Origin: Lysinibacillus fusiformis
GTDB taxonomy: Bacteria; Bacillota; Bacilli; Bacillales_A; Planococcaceae
NCBI GenBank assembly: GCA_030027265.1
Contig: JASENG010000013.1
Span: 1 to 64,000 of the forward strand
Reading direction: 5' to 3'
Length of the DNA: 64,000 nucleotides
Position numbers and translations under genes: made by a program
Notes under the pieces: model-generated
The model's database searches: none
Told to the model about the DNA's origin: nothing
What the model saw: only the letters and a program-made list of their open reading frames with translations
In this document: positions 55,185-64,000 of the stretch, piece by piece
Numbering within the stretch: position 1 is the stretch's first letter
Layout of the letters: each line of letters starts with the position of its first letter

Positions 55185-55868
55185 GTGCAATATGAAGTAG
55201 TGCTCCCCGCGGCAGGCAGCGGAAAACGAATGGGAGCAGGTCAAAATAAATTATTTCTGCTGTTAAATGAAAAGCCGATTCTTATTCATACATTGGAAGT
55301 TTTCCAGCACGATGAAAAATGTACAGGGATATGGCTTGCAGTTAAACCGGAAGAACGTGAATATATTCAAGGGCTGTTAGATCGATATCGCATCACAAAA
55401 GTAAAGGGTCTGCCAACTGGAGGGCAAGAACGGCAACATTCTGTCCATTCCTGTATTAAAGAAATGAAACAGGTTGAAATTGTGCTGGTGCATGATGCGG
55501 CGAGACCCTTTATTACAAAACCAATCATTGCTCGATTAGCAGAGGCAGCCCATGAAAAAGGGGCAGCTATCGCTGGGGTGAAAGCAAAAGATACGATGAA
55601 AAAAGTAAGCGAAGGAGTAATCGTTGAAACGGTTGATCGAGAGAGCTTGTGGATGATTCAAACACCGCAAGCCTTTCGTTTTGATTTGCTGCAGCAAGCG
55701 GAGGACGTAGCAGAGAAAATCGGATTTTTGGGAACGGATGAAGCAATGCTTGTTGAACGTCTCGGACATCAAGTGCATATTGTGGAAAGTACCTATGAAA
55801 ATGTAAAAATGACAACAAAAGAAGATTTAATATTTGGCGAAGCGATTTTAAGCAAACGTTGCCAATAG
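55185..55868 (+). CDS. ispD: 2-C-methyl-D-erythritol 4-phosphate cytidylyltransferase
   Basis: Protein of 227 residues. [21 protein letters not shown] is the cytidylyltransferase loop; [10 protein letters not shown] and [10 protein letters not shown] are further IspD blocks. It joins CTP to methylerythritol phosphate, the third step of the non-mevalonate route to isoprenoids. Start is a GTG after AGGAAGTG. It is followed by ispF at 10 nt, so both enzymes are co-expressed. Confidence 0.96.
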   Translation: MQYEVVLPAAGSGKRMGAGQNKLFLLLNEKPILIHTLEVFQHDEKCTGIWLAVKPEEREYIQGLLDRYRITKVKGLPTGGQERQHSVHSCIKEMKQVEIVLVHDAARPFITKPIIARLAEAAHEKGAAIAGVKAKDTMKKVSEGVIVETVDRESLWMIQTPQAFRFDLLQQAEDVAEKIGFLGTDEAMLVERLGHQVHIVESTYENVKMTTKEDLIFGEAILSKRCQ

Positions 55869-55878
55869 GAGGAGTATT

Positions 55879-56355
55879 ATGTTTCGAGTAGGACAAGGAT
55901 TTGACGTGCACGCATTTGCAAAAGGACGTCCGCTAATAATTGGGGGGATTGAAATTCCCCATGATCGAGGGCTTTTAGGACATTCTGATGCAGACGTATT
56001 ATTACATACGGTAACGGATGCTGCACTTGGTGCAATTGGGGAAGGGGATATTGGACATCATTTCCCGGATACAGACCCAGCCTTTAAAGATGCGGACAGT
56101 GCGAAGTTGTTGGAGTATATTTGGAAAATCGTTGAGGAAAAAGGCTATGTACTTGGAAATGTAGATTGTACGATTATGGCACAACGACCAAAAATGGCCC
56201 CATACATTGAACCAATGCGTAATCGAATTGCTGAATTATTAAAAGCTGAGCCTTCTCAGGTGAATGTCAAAGCTACGACAACTGAGAAATTGGGCTTTAC
56301 TGGACGTGAAGAAGGAATCGCGGCGTTGGCAACGATTTTATTAATTAAGAAATAA
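55879..56355 (+). CDS. ispF: 2-C-methyl-D-erythritol 2,4-cyclodiphosphate synthase
   Basis: Protein of 158 residues. [20 protein letters not shown] holds the zinc-site Asp and His; [19 protein letters not shown] supplies the third ligand and the substrate loop; [19 protein letters not shown] is the C-terminal signature. It closes CDP-ME-2-phosphate to the cyclodiphosphate, fifth step of the same pathway. TAGGAGGAG precedes the ATG at 6 nt. Confidence 0.97.
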   Translation: MFRVGQGFDVHAFAKGRPLIIGGIEIPHDRGLLGHSDADVLLHTVTDAALGAIGEGDIGHHFPDTDPAFKDADSAKLLEYIWKIVEEKGYVLGNVDCTIMAQRPKMAPYIEPMRNRIAELLKAEPSQVNVKATTTEKLGFTGREEGIAALATILLIKK

Positions 56356-56561
56356 AAAATTGGCACAAATTATAGAGAATTGGCGAATGTTTTAGCCTGA
56401 ATAAGAGATATCAAAGACGCTGCATTTCTCTAAGAGCCGGCCTTGCTTTTCATTCTTTTCATTGAGTGGTAAAATGTACAAGGTCAACTGGAAGTCGTTT
56501 AGTTTTGCGATTTCTCGATATATATAACAAACTTTTTGAACTAACATAGGAGGCAATAATT

Positions 56562-58022
56562 ATGACGAAGGAAGTTCGCGTTCGTTATGCGCCGAGTCCA
56601 ACAGGATTTTTACACATTGGTGGAGCACGTACAGCGTTATTTAACTATTTATATGCAAAACATCACAACGGTAAATTTATCGTTCGTATTGAGGATACAG
56701 ATATTGAACGTAATGTAGAGGGCGGAGAAGCATCTCAGCTTGATAACTTGCGCTGGTTAGGAATTACTCCGGATGAGTCAATCGATATCGGTGGACCATA
56801 TGCACCGTATCGTCAAATGGAACGTTTAGATATTTATACAAAGCATGCCCACGAGCTATTAGAGCGCGGAATGGCGTATAAATGCTTCTGTACTTCAGAA
56901 GAGCTGGAAGCGTCACGTGAAGCACAAAGAGCAAGAGGTGTAGCTGCTCCAACTTATGATGGCAAGTGCCGTCACTTAACTAAAGAAGAGGTTGCTGCAA
57001 AAGAAGCTGAAGGTATCCCTTACACAATTCGTATGCGTGTACCTGAGAACGCAACTTACCGCTTCACAGATCTAGTACGTGGAGAAGTAACATTTGAATC
57101 AAAAGATATCGGTGACTGGGTGCTTGTGAAAGCAAACGGAATTCCGACATATAACTATGCGGTTGTTTTAGATGATCACTTCATGGATATTACACATGTA
57201 TTCCGTGGAGAAGAGCATTTATCAAACACACCAAAACAAATGATGATTTTTGATGCATTTGATTGGGAATACCCACAATTCGGTCATATGACATTAATCG
57301 TGAATGAAGATCATAAGAAATTATCAAAACGTGACGAGTCTATTATTCAATTCGTTACGCAATATAAAGAGCTTGGCTATCTACCGGAAGCAATGTTTAA
57401 TTTCTTTGCCCTATTAGGCTGGTCGCCTGAAGGAGAAGAAGAGATTTTCACTAAAGAACAATTCATCGAAATTTTTGATGAAAAACGTCTTTCCAAGTCA
57501 CCATCTATGTTCGATAAAAATAAACTAACATGGATGAACAACCAATATATTAAAAAACTGCCTTTAGAAAAAGTAGTTGAATTGGCTTTACCGCATTTGC
57601 AAAAAGCCGGGCTGCTTCCACAAGAATTAACTGAAGAGCAACAAGCATGGGCAACTGCTTTAGTAGGCCTTTATCATAACCAAATGAGCTTTGGCGCTGA
57701 AATTGTGGAGCTATCAAGCCTATTCTTTATAGATGAAATCGAATATGATGAAGAAGCGAAAGAAGTGTTGGCTGGAGAACAAATTCCAGAGGTTATGCGC
57801 GTCTTCAAAGCACAGCTGGAAGAGCTTGAAAGCTTTGACGCACCTTCAATCAAAGCGGCGATTAAAGCAGTTCAAAAAGAAACGGGCCATAAAGGGAAAA
57901 ACCTATTCATGCCAATTCGTGTAGTGACAACAGGTCAAACACATGGTCCTGAATTAGCGGATGCAATCGCTTTAATCGGAAAAGACAAAGCAATCGCACG
58001 TATCGAAAAATACGTTAAGTAA
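56562..58022 (+). CDS. gltX: Glutamyl-tRNA synthetase
   Basis: Class I synthetase of 486 residues. [21 protein letters not shown] contains the HIGH-like motif and [10 protein letters not shown] the KMSKS-like loop. In Bacillales it is non-discriminating, charging both tRNA-Glu and tRNA-Gln, with GatCAB correcting the latter. A 200-bp gap separates it from ispF and must hold its promoter; AGGAGGC precedes the ATG. cysS follows behind a T-box, with no cysE between. Confidence 0.97.
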   Translation: MTKEVRVRYAPSPTGFLHIGGARTALFNYLYAKHHNGKFIVRIEDTDIERNVEGGEASQLDNLRWLGITPDESIDIGGPYAPYRQMERLDIYTKHAHELLERGMAYKCFCTSEELEASREAQRARGVAAPTYDGKCRHLTKEEVAAKEAEGIPYTIRMRVPENATYRFTDLVRGEVTFESKDIGDWVLVKANGIPTYNYAVVLDDHFMDITHVFRGEEHLSNTPKQMMIFDAFDWEYPQFGHMTLIVNEDHKKLSKRDESIIQFVTQYKELGYLPEAMFNFFALLGWSPEGEEEIFTKEQFIEIFDEKRLSKSPSMFDKNKLTWMNNQYIKKLPLEKVVELALPHLQKAGLLPQELTEEQQAWATALVGLYHNQMSFGAEIVELSSLFFIDEIEYDEEAKEVLAGEQIPEVMRVFKAQLEELESFDAPSIKAAIKAVQKETGHKGKNLFMPIRVVTTGQTHGPELADAIALIGKDKAIARIEKYVK

Positions 58023-58036
58023 GGATTGCAATTCAT

Positions 58037-58064
58037 TGACTTTTAGTAAACCTATTGTAAAATG
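58037..58064 (+). promoter_or_regulatory. Sigma-A promoter of the cysS T-box transcript
   Basis: TTGACT (58037-58042), 16 nt, TAAAAT (58059-58064), about 35 nt before the T-box stem I. Confidence 0.7.
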
Positions 58065-58097
58065 AAATTACTTTAAGTTATAAACATGTAAAATAGA

Positions 58098-58432
58098 AAA
58101 AGCGTCGATAAGGAGAAGTACGTAAAATATGTTTTAAAGAGAGGGTCATCACCGGCTGAAAGTGACCTAGGCCTCTATTTTATGGAAATGCACCTTTGAG
58201 CACTTAGCTGAAAGATAAGCGGGTAGAAAAAGCAATTTGAAATCCGCATAAGAAAACACATTGATTTCGCCTTTTTGAGCGATAATTCATGTTTTCTAAG
58301 TAGGCAAGTCGAGTCGTCCGGCGTTAACGGACTTTTGAGTGGAGAGCATTTTGAGTTGCTCTCAATCAGAGTGGAACCACGTACAATAGCGTCTCTGTCT
58401 TTTCATATGAAAAGGCTGGGGCGCTTTTTATT
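58098..58432 (+). promoter_or_regulatory. Cysteine-specific T-box riboswitch
   Basis: A T-box leader before cysS. Stem I includes GGGTCATC ... GTGACC-type pairing and a specifier region GGAAATGCACC, with TGC (Cys) at 58189-58191. The conserved T-box AGAGTGGAACCACG lies at 58368-58381, and the competing terminator AGCGTCTCTGTCTTTT / AAAAGGCTGGGGCGCT plus TTTTT at 58388-58432. Uncharged tRNA-Cys stabilises the antiterminator and turns cysS on. Confidence 0.93.
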
Positions 58433-58469
58433 TAGTGATTTTAAATCAGCATAAAAGGAGAGAGTGAAA

Positions 58470-59873
58470 ATGACGATTCAAATATTCAATTCCTTAACGA
58501 GACAAAAAGAACCCTTTGTCCCACTAGAAGAAGGAAAAGTAAAGATGTATGTATGCGGCCCGACAGTTTATAACTTTATTCATATCGGAAATGCACGTCC
58601 TGTTATTGTATATGACACAGTTCGCCGCTACTTCCAATATAAAGGCTATGATGTTAAATACGTTTCAAACTTTACAGATGTAGATGACAAAATTATTAAA
58701 GCCGCAAATGAATTAGGTGAGGATGTTTTTGAACTAACGAACCGTTTCATTAACGCTTATTTTGAGGATATTACAGCGCTGGGCTGCAAAAAAGCAGACA
58801 TACATCCCCGTGTTACAAACCATATGGAAGATATTATTGATTTTATCGGCGTTTTAATCGAAAAAGGCTATGCGTACGAATCCCATGGAGATGTGTATTA
58901 CCGCACTCGCAAATTTGATGGTTACGGAAAATTGTCGCATCAGCCGATTGATGATTTAAAAGTAGGGGCACGTATTGAAGCTGGTGAGAAAAAAGAAGAT
59001 CCTTTAGATTTCGCCCTTTGGAAAGCGGCAAAACCAGGTGAAATCAAGTGGGAAAGTCCTTGGGGTACAGGACGTCCGGGATGGCATATCGAATGCTCCG
59101 TAATGGCTCGCGAACATTTAGGCGACACAATTGATATTCATGCGGGCGGCCAGGATTTAACATTCCCTCACCATGAAAATGAAATTGCCCAATCGGAAGC
59201 CTATACAGGTAAAGAATTTGCTCGCTACTGGATGCATAATGGGTATATTAACATCGACAATGAGAAGATGTCCAAATCTCTCGGCAACTTCGTTTTAGTG
59301 AACGATATCCGCCAGCAAATTGATCCGCAGGTTTTACGTTTCTTTATGCTGTCTGTACATTATCGCCATCCGATTAACTTCGCGCAGGATCTGGTTGAGT
59401 CTGCTCAAGCAGGATTGGAAAGACTTCGTACGGCTTATGCTAATATTCAATATAGATTAACTGCTTCAACAAATCTATCTGATAACGGTGAAGAGTATTT
59501 AGAAAAAATCAAGGAAGCGAAAAAGCAATTTGAAATTGCAATGGATGATGATTTCAATACTGCAAATGCTATTTCTGCATTATTTGAACTAGCGAGAATA
59601 GCGAATACCTACCTGAATGAAGCCAATACAGAAGAACGTGTGTTAAAAGCGTTTATCGAAACATTTGATGTCCTTGGAGAAGTGTTGGGCATTAAATTAG
59701 TTGTAGAAGATGAACTTTTGGACGAAGAAATTGAAGCGTTGATTGAAGAACGCAACATGGCACGCAAGAATCGTGATTTTGCCCGTTCAGATGAAATTCG
59801 TGATCAGCTTTTAAATATGAATATTATTTTAGAGGATACACGTCAAGGTACACGCTGGAAACGGGGTTTGTAA
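58470..59873 (+). CDS. cysS: Cysteinyl-tRNA synthetase
   Basis: Class I synthetase of 467 residues. [18 protein letters not shown] carries the zinc Cys and HIGH motif; MSKSLGN is the KMSKS loop; [23 protein letters not shown] holds further zinc and substrate residues. It is controlled by the T-box upstream. The ATG at 58470 is 9 nt from AAAGGAG; the GTG at 58464 is too close. The next gene begins 1 nt after its stop, so translation is coupled. Confidence 0.97.
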   Translation: MTIQIFNSLTRQKEPFVPLEEGKVKMYVCGPTVYNFIHIGNARPVIVYDTVRRYFQYKGYDVKYVSNFTDVDDKIIKAANELGEDVFELTNRFINAYFEDITALGCKKADIHPRVTNHMEDIIDFIGVLIEKGYAYESHGDVYYRTRKFDGYGKLSHQPIDDLKVGARIEAGEKKEDPLDFALWKAAKPGEIKWESPWGTGRPGWHIECSVMAREHLGDTIDIHAGGQDLTFPHHENEIAQSEAYTGKEFARYWMHNGYINIDNEKMSKSLGNFVLVNDIRQQIDPQVLRFFMLSVHYRHPINFAQDLVESAQAGLERLRTAYANIQYRLTASTNLSDNGEEYLEKIKEAKKQFEIAMDDDFNTANAISALFELARIANTYLNEANTEERVLKAFIETFDVLGEVLGIKLVVEDELLDEEIEALIEERNMARKNRDFARSDEIRDQLLNMNIILEDTRQGTRWKRGL

Positions 59874-59874
59874 G

Positions 59875-60291
59875 ATGACGCAGCTTCGTATAGAGGATGT
59901 TAAACAATTAAATGCATTGGCATTAGCTTATATGGGGGATGCTGTTCTTGAACAAAAGGTTCGGGAGCATCTCCTCTTGAATGGCAGAGCCAAGCCGAAC
60001 CGATTGCATAAAGAGGCAACAAATTATGTATCTGCCAAAGCTCAATCTATGATCATGCATCGTTTAATGGACGAAAACTATTTAACAGAAGAAGAAATGG
60101 CGGTCTTTAAAAGAGGGCGTAACGCAAAATCGGGATCTGTTCCAAAAAATACAGATGTACAAACCTACCGAAATAGTTCTGGGTTTGAAGCGGTATTGGG
60201 AAGTTTATATTTAACAAAGCAATACGAACGTGTATATGAACTGATCGATTATGCAATTAAAATTGTTGAGCAATCAAAGGGGGCTTCATAA
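59875..60291 (+). CDS. mrnC: Mini-ribonuclease III
   Basis: Protein of 138 residues, an RNase III catalytic domain without the double-stranded RNA-binding domain: LALAYMGDAVLEQKVREHLL and the later GFEAVLGSLYLTKQYERVYEL carry the acidic metal residues. It matures the 3' and 5' ends of 23S rRNA with the help of L3. It lies within a tight run: cysS, 1 nt; rlmB begins directly after its stop. Confidence 0.95.
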   Translation: MTQLRIEDVKQLNALALAYMGDAVLEQKVREHLLLNGRAKPNRLHKEATNYVSAKAQSMIMHRLMDENYLTEEEMAVFKRGRNAKSGSVPKNTDVQTYRNSSGFEAVLGSLYLTKQYERVYELIDYAIKIVEQSKGAS

Positions 60292-61044
60292 ATGACTGAA
60301 CATAATAACGAAATGATTGCGGGAAAAAATCCGGTACTTGAAGCACTTCGTTCAGGAAGAGAAATCAATAAACTTTGGGTGGCGGAAGGTGTTAAGAAGG
60401 CCGGCATTAATGAGTTGCTGGATTTGGCTCGTGAACGCGGAGTTCTTGTCCAATTTGTCCCAAAGAAAAAAGTTGATCAATTATCAAGTGAAAATCATCA
60501 AGGAATTGTTGCTTCTGTAGCAGCTTATAAGTACGCGGAATTAGATGATTTATTTAACGCTGCTAAAGTAAAAAATGAAGATCCATTTTTCCTGATTCTA
60601 GATGAGCTTGAAGATCCGCATAACCTCGGCTCGATTATGCGAACAGCAGATGCGATTGGTGTTCACGGTATCATAATTCCGAAGAGACGTGCGGTGGGAC
60701 TGACGGCGGTTGTTGCAAAAGCTTCTACCGGTGCAATTGAGCATGTGCCTGTCGTTCGAGTAACGAACCTTGCACAAACGGTTGATGAATTGAAAGACAA
60801 GGGCGTTTGGATTGCTGGAACGGATGCAAAAGGTTCTGCAGATTACCGCAAGATGGACGCTACCTTACCTTTAGCTGTAATTATCGGCAGTGAAGGTCAT
60901 GGAATGAGTAGATTGTTAAAAGATAAATGCGATTTCTTATATCATCTGCCAATGATCGGTCATGTGAATTCTTTAAATGCTTCAGTAGCTGCAGCCCTTT
61001 TAATGTATGAAGTTTACCGCAAACGCCAAGAAAAGAATGGATAA
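60292..61044 (+). CDS. rlmB: 23S rRNA (guanosine-2'-O)-methyltransferase RlmB (YacO)
   Basis: SPOUT methyltransferase of 250 residues. The N-terminal substrate-binding part starts MIAGKNPVLEALRSGREINK; the knot holds LDELEDPHNLGSIMRTADA, IIGSEGHGMSRLLKDKCD and LPMIGHVNSLNASVAAALL, motifs 1-3. It methylates the ribose of G2251 in the P loop using S-adenosylmethionine. Its start abuts the mrnC stop, with AAAGGGGG as the binding site. Confidence 0.95.
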   Translation: MTEHNNEMIAGKNPVLEALRSGREINKLWVAEGVKKAGINELLDLARERGVLVQFVPKKKVDQLSSENHQGIVASVAAYKYAELDDLFNAAKVKNEDPFFLILDELEDPHNLGSIMRTADAIGVHGIIIPKRRAVGLTAVVAKASTGAIEHVPVVRVTNLAQTVDELKDKGVWIAGTDAKGSADYRKMDATLPLAVIIGSEGHGMSRLLKDKCDFLYHLPMIGHVNSLNASVAAALLMYEVYRKRQEKNG

Positions 61045-61053
61045 GCTAATGTC

Positions 61054-61566
61054 ATGCAAACGATTTTAATTGTCGATGGCTACAATATGATTGGTGCATG
61101 GAAAGAATTACGCCCTCTTCGCGACACCAAATTTGAAGAAGCGCGCAATCGCTTGCTGGAGCTCATGGCCGAGTATAAAGCGACTATGGGCGGGCGAGTG
61201 ATTGTCGTGTTTGACGCCCACTTAGTTCCGGGGGCGCAACAAACCTATGTCCAAAAAGCGGTTGAAATTATTTATACAAGAAAAAATGAAACAGCAGATG
61301 AACGGATTGAAAAGCTGACCAATGAATTGAAGGGACGCAAAATACAAATCTATGTAGCTACTTCCGATATGACAGAGCAAAATGTTATTTTCGGGAATGG
61401 TGCCCTTCGCAAGTCCGCCAGGGAATTAGAAATAGAAATGGAAATTATCAAGTCGAATATTACGCAAAAAGTGAAAATCACCCATGAAGAAAAACCGAAA
61501 TCTAGGATTCAATTATCGAAAGAAGTAGAACTGGCTTTTGAAAAATGGAGAAGAGGTTTAAAATAA
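61054..61566 (+). CDS. rae1: Ribosome-dependent mRNA endonuclease Rae1 (YacP, NYN domain)
   Basis: Protein of 170 residues with a NYN/PIN-like fold: LIVDGYNMIGAW and VVFDAHLVPGAQ carry the catalytic Asp residues, and VATSDMTEQNVIFGNGALRKSARELE completes the acidic site. B. subtilis Rae1 enters the ribosomal A site and cuts mRNAs such as bmrCD. It lies 9 nt after rlmB in the same run. The ATG has only a weak site (GGATAAGCTAATGTC), so coupling to rlmB is likely. Confidence 0.93.
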   Translation: MQTILIVDGYNMIGAWKELRPLRDTKFEEARNRLLELMAEYKATMGGRVIVVFDAHLVPGAQQTYVQKAVEIIYTRKNETADERIEKLTNELKGRKIQIYVATSDMTEQNVIFGNGALRKSARELEIEMEIIKSNITQKVKITHEEKPKSRIQLSKEVELAFEKWRRGLK

Positions 61567-61571
61567 CGAGG

Positions 61572-61601
61572 TTGACCTATATTTTCCAGTTCAGTTATAC
61601 T
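61572..61601 (+). promoter_or_regulatory. sigH promoter
   Basis: TTGACC (61572-61577), 18 nt, TATACT (61596-61601), about 40 nt before the sigH start. In B. subtilis AbrB represses sigH; an AbrB site cannot be read by eye. Confidence 0.7.
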
Positions 61602-61640
61602 ATCCCTAACACACTATACGAACGTTCTGGGGTGATGCCG

Positions 61641-62288
61641 ATGCTAAAAGAGAGTCAAACACAAGTATTGCAACGATTTGAAGACCTTTCAGATGAACAA
61701 CTTATTGAAGAAGTACATCACGGTAATACAGAAGCGTTAGATTATTTAATTACAAAGTATCGACTGTTCGTCAAAGCGAAGGCGCGTTCCTATTTTTTAA
61801 TTGGAGCAGATAAGGAAGATATTATTCAAGAAGGAATGATAGGTTTATATAAATCTATTAGAGATTTTAAAGGGGACAAGCTTTCTTCTTTTAGAGCCTT
61901 TGCGGAGCTGTGCATTACACGTCAGATTATAACCGCCATTAAAACAGCAACCCGTCAGAAGCATATTCCGCTAAATTCCTATGTATCTCTTGATAAACCG
62001 ATTTATGATGAAGAGTCGGATAGAACGTTAATGGATGTCATCACAAGCTCTGAATCGGAAGATCCAGTGCATTTAATGATTAATCGTGAGGAATATTCGC
62101 ATCTTGAAGAGAAAATTGGCGAAATTTTAAGCGAGCTTGAACAACAAGTTTTAGCTTTATACTTAGATGGACAATCCTATAATGAGATATCGGAGGAATT
62201 GAATCGGCATGTTAAGTCGATCGATAATGCTCTTCAACGTGTAAAACGGAAGCTTGAACGTCACCTGGAAATAGGGGAAATGAGCTGA
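61641..62288 (+). CDS. sigH: RNA polymerase sigma-H factor
   Basis: Sigma factor of 215 residues. Region 2 shows DYLITKYRLFVKAKARSYFLIGADKEDIIQEGMIGLYKSIRDF and region 4 QQVLALYLDGQSYNEISEELNRHVKSIDNALQRVKRKL. Sigma-H transcribes the transition-state and early sporulation genes (spo0A, kinA, spoIIA) and competence genes in some relatives. The start at 61641 has GGGGTG 6 nt upstream; ATG two codons earlier overlaps it, and a longer frame overlaps rae1. Confidence 0.96.
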   Translation: MLKESQTQVLQRFEDLSDEQLIEEVHHGNTEALDYLITKYRLFVKAKARSYFLIGADKEDIIQEGMIGLYKSIRDFKGDKLSSFRAFAELCITRQIITAIKTATRQKHIPLNSYVSLDKPIYDEESDRTLMDVITSSESEDPVHLMINREEYSHLEEKIGEILSELEQQVLALYLDGQSYNEISEELNRHVKSIDNALQRVKRKLERHLEIGEMS

Positions 62289-62374
62289 GCAAAACTCTGC
62301 TCTTATTGACAGCAAAAGGTTTAGGTGTTAGTCTTTAAAAGACAAAATGCAAAAAAATAGGTGAATTTTCAAAA

Positions 62375-62521
62375 ATGCCAAAGCAAATTGTTTTATGTTG
62401 TGAAAAATGTGGATCGCGAAATTATTCAGTTCCTGAAAGAGCTAATGCAAACGAGCGTCTAGAAGTGAAAAAGTTTTGCTCACATTGTAATGAACATACT
62501 GTGCATAAACAAACTCGATAA
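62375..62521 (+). CDS. rpmG: 50S ribosomal protein L33
   Basis: Protein of 48 residues, MPKQIVLCCEKCGSRNYSVP to HTVHKQTR. It keeps two cysteine pairs (C-x2-C and C-x2-C), the zinc-binding form of L33; many Bacillales carry zinc-free paralogues expressed in zinc lack. Typical site between sigH and secE. AGGTG lies 10 nt before the ATG. Confidence 0.95.
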   Translation: MPKQIVLCCEKCGSRNYSVPERANANERLEVKKFCSHCNEHTVHKQTR

Positions 62522-62533
62522 TTTTACTTTCAT

Positions 62534-62704
62534 TCAGAAGTATTCTTGCCATAGTCTAAGTGGTCCGATGAATGCGAATTGCTCTATAACTACGTGTTCA
62601 AACGGCTGATTGAAGTTAATGTCTTTTGGCGTGCTGCCGGTTATATCGGGCATATCGACATTTCCAGGCAAGCAAATACGCCGCTGCGCATTTGATTTAG
62701 TAAA
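62534..62704 (-). other. Antisense open frame in the rpmG-secE gap
   Basis: The minus strand is open for 56 codons ending TGA at 62534. The product would contain RRICLPGNVDMPDITG and FEHVVIEQFAFIGPLRLWQEYF, unlike random translation, and the DNA is GC-richer than its surroundings. There is no ATG/GTG near its start and no binding site; only an internal TTG or ATG is available. It may be a gene fragment or chance. I recognise no family. Confidence 0.3.
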
Positions 62705-62751
62705 TTAGATTGAAACATAGAATAGATGATTTGTTCGGAGGTTAAGCTAGA

Positions 62752-62937
62752 ATGGGCAAGATTAAAACGTTTCTATCAGATGTAGTGTCTGAAATGAGAA
62801 AGACAAGCTGGCCAAAAAGTAAAGAGCTTACAAAATATACAGTTGTCGTAGTTTCAACGGTAATTGTTATGGCAATCTTTTTTGTGTTAGTTGACTTAGG
62901 TGTTTCAGAACTGTTCCGCTGGTATATTGATTTATAA
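62752..62937 (+). CDS. secE: Preprotein translocase subunit SecE
   Basis: Protein of 61 residues: an amphipathic start with SEMRKTSWPKSKELTKYT (the conserved W-P loop) followed by one membrane helix. It clamps the halves of SecY in the SecYEG channel. CGGAGG is 11 nt before the ATG. nusG follows after a small hairpin. Confidence 0.96.
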   Translation: MGKIKTFLSDVVSEMRKTSWPKSKELTKYTVVVVSTVIVMAIFFVLVDLGVSELFRWYIDL

Positions 62938-62963
62938 AATGCATTGATAATATTTTGAAAATG

Positions 62964-62995
62964 GCCCGTCTTTAAATGTTAACGGGTTTTTTTCT
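62964..62995 (+). terminator. Hairpin with T run between secE and nusG
   Basis: CCCGT and ACGGG pair around a 12-nt loop and are followed by TTTTTTT. The stem is only 5-6 bp, so it may be a partial terminator separating secE from nusG. Confidence 0.6.
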
Positions 62996-63146
62996 TTTGT
63001 TGAATTAAATGCATTAATCTACATTAAATAAAATGATTTTCCGCCAAAATAATGGGTAAAGGCTTTTCTAATACAGAACTATGCTTGATGAGATTCCTTG
63101 ATATCAGGTTCGTATAAAAAAGTCGCATAAGGCGTATGTGATGAGT

Positions 63147-63179
63147 GAAGGAGGGACGGACGTTTAGTCCGGCAACATT
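63147..63179 (+). promoter_or_regulatory. nusG ribosome binding site displaced by a hairpin
   Basis: GAAGGAGGG (about 63147-63155) is about 25 nt from the ATG, far beyond normal. Between them CGGAC-GTTTA-GTCCG (63157-63171) can fold; folding would bring the site to roughly 9-10 nt. An in-frame stop (TAG at 63165) rules out an earlier start. Confidence 0.6.
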
Positions 63180-63716
63180 ATGGAAAAAAGATGGTATGTA
63201 GTTCATACTTATTCAGGTTATGAAAACCGTGTAAAAGCAAACCTAGAAAAACGTGTTGAAACAATGGGGATGCAAGATAATATTTTCCGTGTAATTGTAC
63301 CTGAGCATGAAGAAACAGATTTAAAAGATGGTAAAAAACGTACAGTAATGCGTAAAGTATTCCCGGGTTATGTACTGGTTGAGCAGATTCTAACTGACGA
63401 ATCTTGGTATGTAGTACGTAATACACCTGGTGTTACAGGATTCATCGGTTCATCAGGCGGTGGAGCAAAACCAACGCCGCTATTACCTGAAGAGGTAGAG
63501 CGTTTACTGCACCAAATGGGCATCTCGAAGAAAACAGTTGGCGAATTGGATATTACTGTTGGAGAAGTAGTCGAGGTATTAGAAGGGCCATTCGCTCATT
63601 TCCAAGGTAAAGTAGAAGAAATCGATGCAGAAAAAGGCAAAGTTAAAGTGATTGTTGATATGTTCGGCCGTGAAACAAAGATGGAATTGGACTTTGAACA
63701 AATTCAAAAATTATAG
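63180..63716 (+). CDS. nusG: Transcription termination/antitermination factor NusG
   Basis: Protein of 178 residues. NGN domain (KRWYVVHTYSGYENRVKANLEKR, PGYVLVE, TPGVTGFIGSSGG) and a KOW domain (GEVVEVLEGPFAHFQGKVEEID). NusG binds the RNA polymerase clamp, supports pausing in bacilli and couples transcription to translation. Its start codon is set by the displaced binding site upstream. rplK follows behind its own promoter. Confidence 0.97.
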   Translation: MEKRWYVVHTYSGYENRVKANLEKRVETMGMQDNIFRVIVPEHEETDLKDGKKRTVMRKVFPGYVLVEQILTDESWYVVRNTPGVTGFIGSSGGGAKPTPLLPEEVERLLHQMGISKKTVGELDITVGEVVEVLEGPFAHFQGKVEEIDAEKGKVKVIVDMFGRETKMELDFEQIQKL

Positions 63717-63753
63717 TACGAACACGTATTATTTGTTTTGATTGAGATTTTAC

Positions 63754-63782
63754 TTGCTAATATAAATTAAAAGTGGTATCAT
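63754..63782 (+). promoter_or_regulatory. Promoter of rplK
   Basis: TTGCTA (63754-63759), 17 nt, TATCAT (63777-63782). It is followed at 63795-63810 by a hairpin ACTGTC-TAAG-GACAGT at the start of a 140-nt leader, where L1 autoregulation of rplK-rplA could act. Confidence 0.6.
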
Positions 63783-63925
63783 TTCATAGGTCAGACTGTC
63801 TAAGGACAGTTTGTCTAAGAAAAAAATTAATCTTTTAATGTTATCGGCAAATAGCTGACAGACAGATATTTGAGTGGGAGGGGCAACCCAATTACCACAT
63901 CACGGACTTAAGGGAGGTGTGTCTC

Positions 63926-64000
63926 GTGGCTAAAAAAGTTATTAAAATTGTAAAACTTCAAATCCCTGCTGGTAAAGCAAATCCAGCTCCACCGGTTGGT
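63926..64000 (+). CDS. rplK: 50S ribosomal protein L11 (partial, cut by the window end)
   Basis: The first 25 codons are present: [20 protein letters not shown] is the L11 N-terminus, site of factor contact and thiostrepton action. It starts at GTG with GGGAGGTG upstream; the frame is open to the last base. Confidence 0.96.
   Translation, partial: MAKKVIKIVKLQIPAGKANPAPPVG

Overview
The window is a chromosomal segment of a low-GC, Gram-positive, endospore-forming member of Bacillales, most like Planococcaceae (Lysinibacillus/Solibacillus type). The evidence is the canonical order ctsR-mcsA-mcsB-clpC-radA-yacL-ispD-ispF-gltX-cysS-mrnC-rlmB-rae1-sigH-rpmG-secE-nusG-rplK on the right, a cysteine T-box, AGGAGG-type ribosome binding sites with several TTG starts, and spore genes (sspH, a SleL/YaaH-type lysin, an endopeptidase I like that of L. 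sphaericus). I see no rRNA, tRNA, CRISPR array, prophage or intact insertion sequence.

Layout. 0-5 kb: sfsA, a membrane acyltransferase, a cytosolic gamma-glutamyltransferase and an ECF transporter S component. 5-10 kb: a very large secreted subtilase of bacillopeptidase F type and a DUF1540 protein. 10-19 kb: a c-di-GMP phosphodiesterase (MHYT-EAL), a nucleotidyltransferase, a forespore yfhD-sspH pair, a lipoprotein, a diguanylate cyclase and two LysM-bearing cell-wall enzymes. 19-27 kb: pgeF, a SwrC-type RND pump divergent from its probable TetR regulator, an amino-acid permease and a tatC-tatA pair. 27-33 kb: chrA, an alpha/beta-hydrolase remnant, a six-repeat lectin-like protein with a coat-like N-terminus, a PsiE-like protein, an orphan histidine kinase and an OmdA/YdeI-type protein. 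33-38 kb: the complete livJHMGF branched-chain amino-acid ABC operon with candidate CodY boxes. 38-47 kb: rluF, an ExaC-type aldehyde dehydrogenase with its DUF779 partner, DUF4003, a second aldehyde dehydrogenase, an acyl-CoA thioesterase, HemAT and two small membrane proteins. 47-64 kb: the class III heat-shock operon under a CtsR box, then isoprenoid, aminoacyl-tRNA, RNA-processing, sigma-H and transcription/translation genes, ending inside rplK.

How the genes connect. The right third is conserved housekeeping and stress biology. The left two thirds are accessory but ordinary for soil bacilli: protein export and degradation, efflux, nutrient uptake, second-messenger signalling and spore cell-wall turnover. 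The least explained items are the lectin-like repeat protein, an antisense open frame in an unusually long rpmG-secE gap, a two-copy interspersed repeat, a 21-bp tandem repeat after livF and a hairpin between the nusG ribosome binding site and start codon. I found no convincing wholly new multi-gene system.
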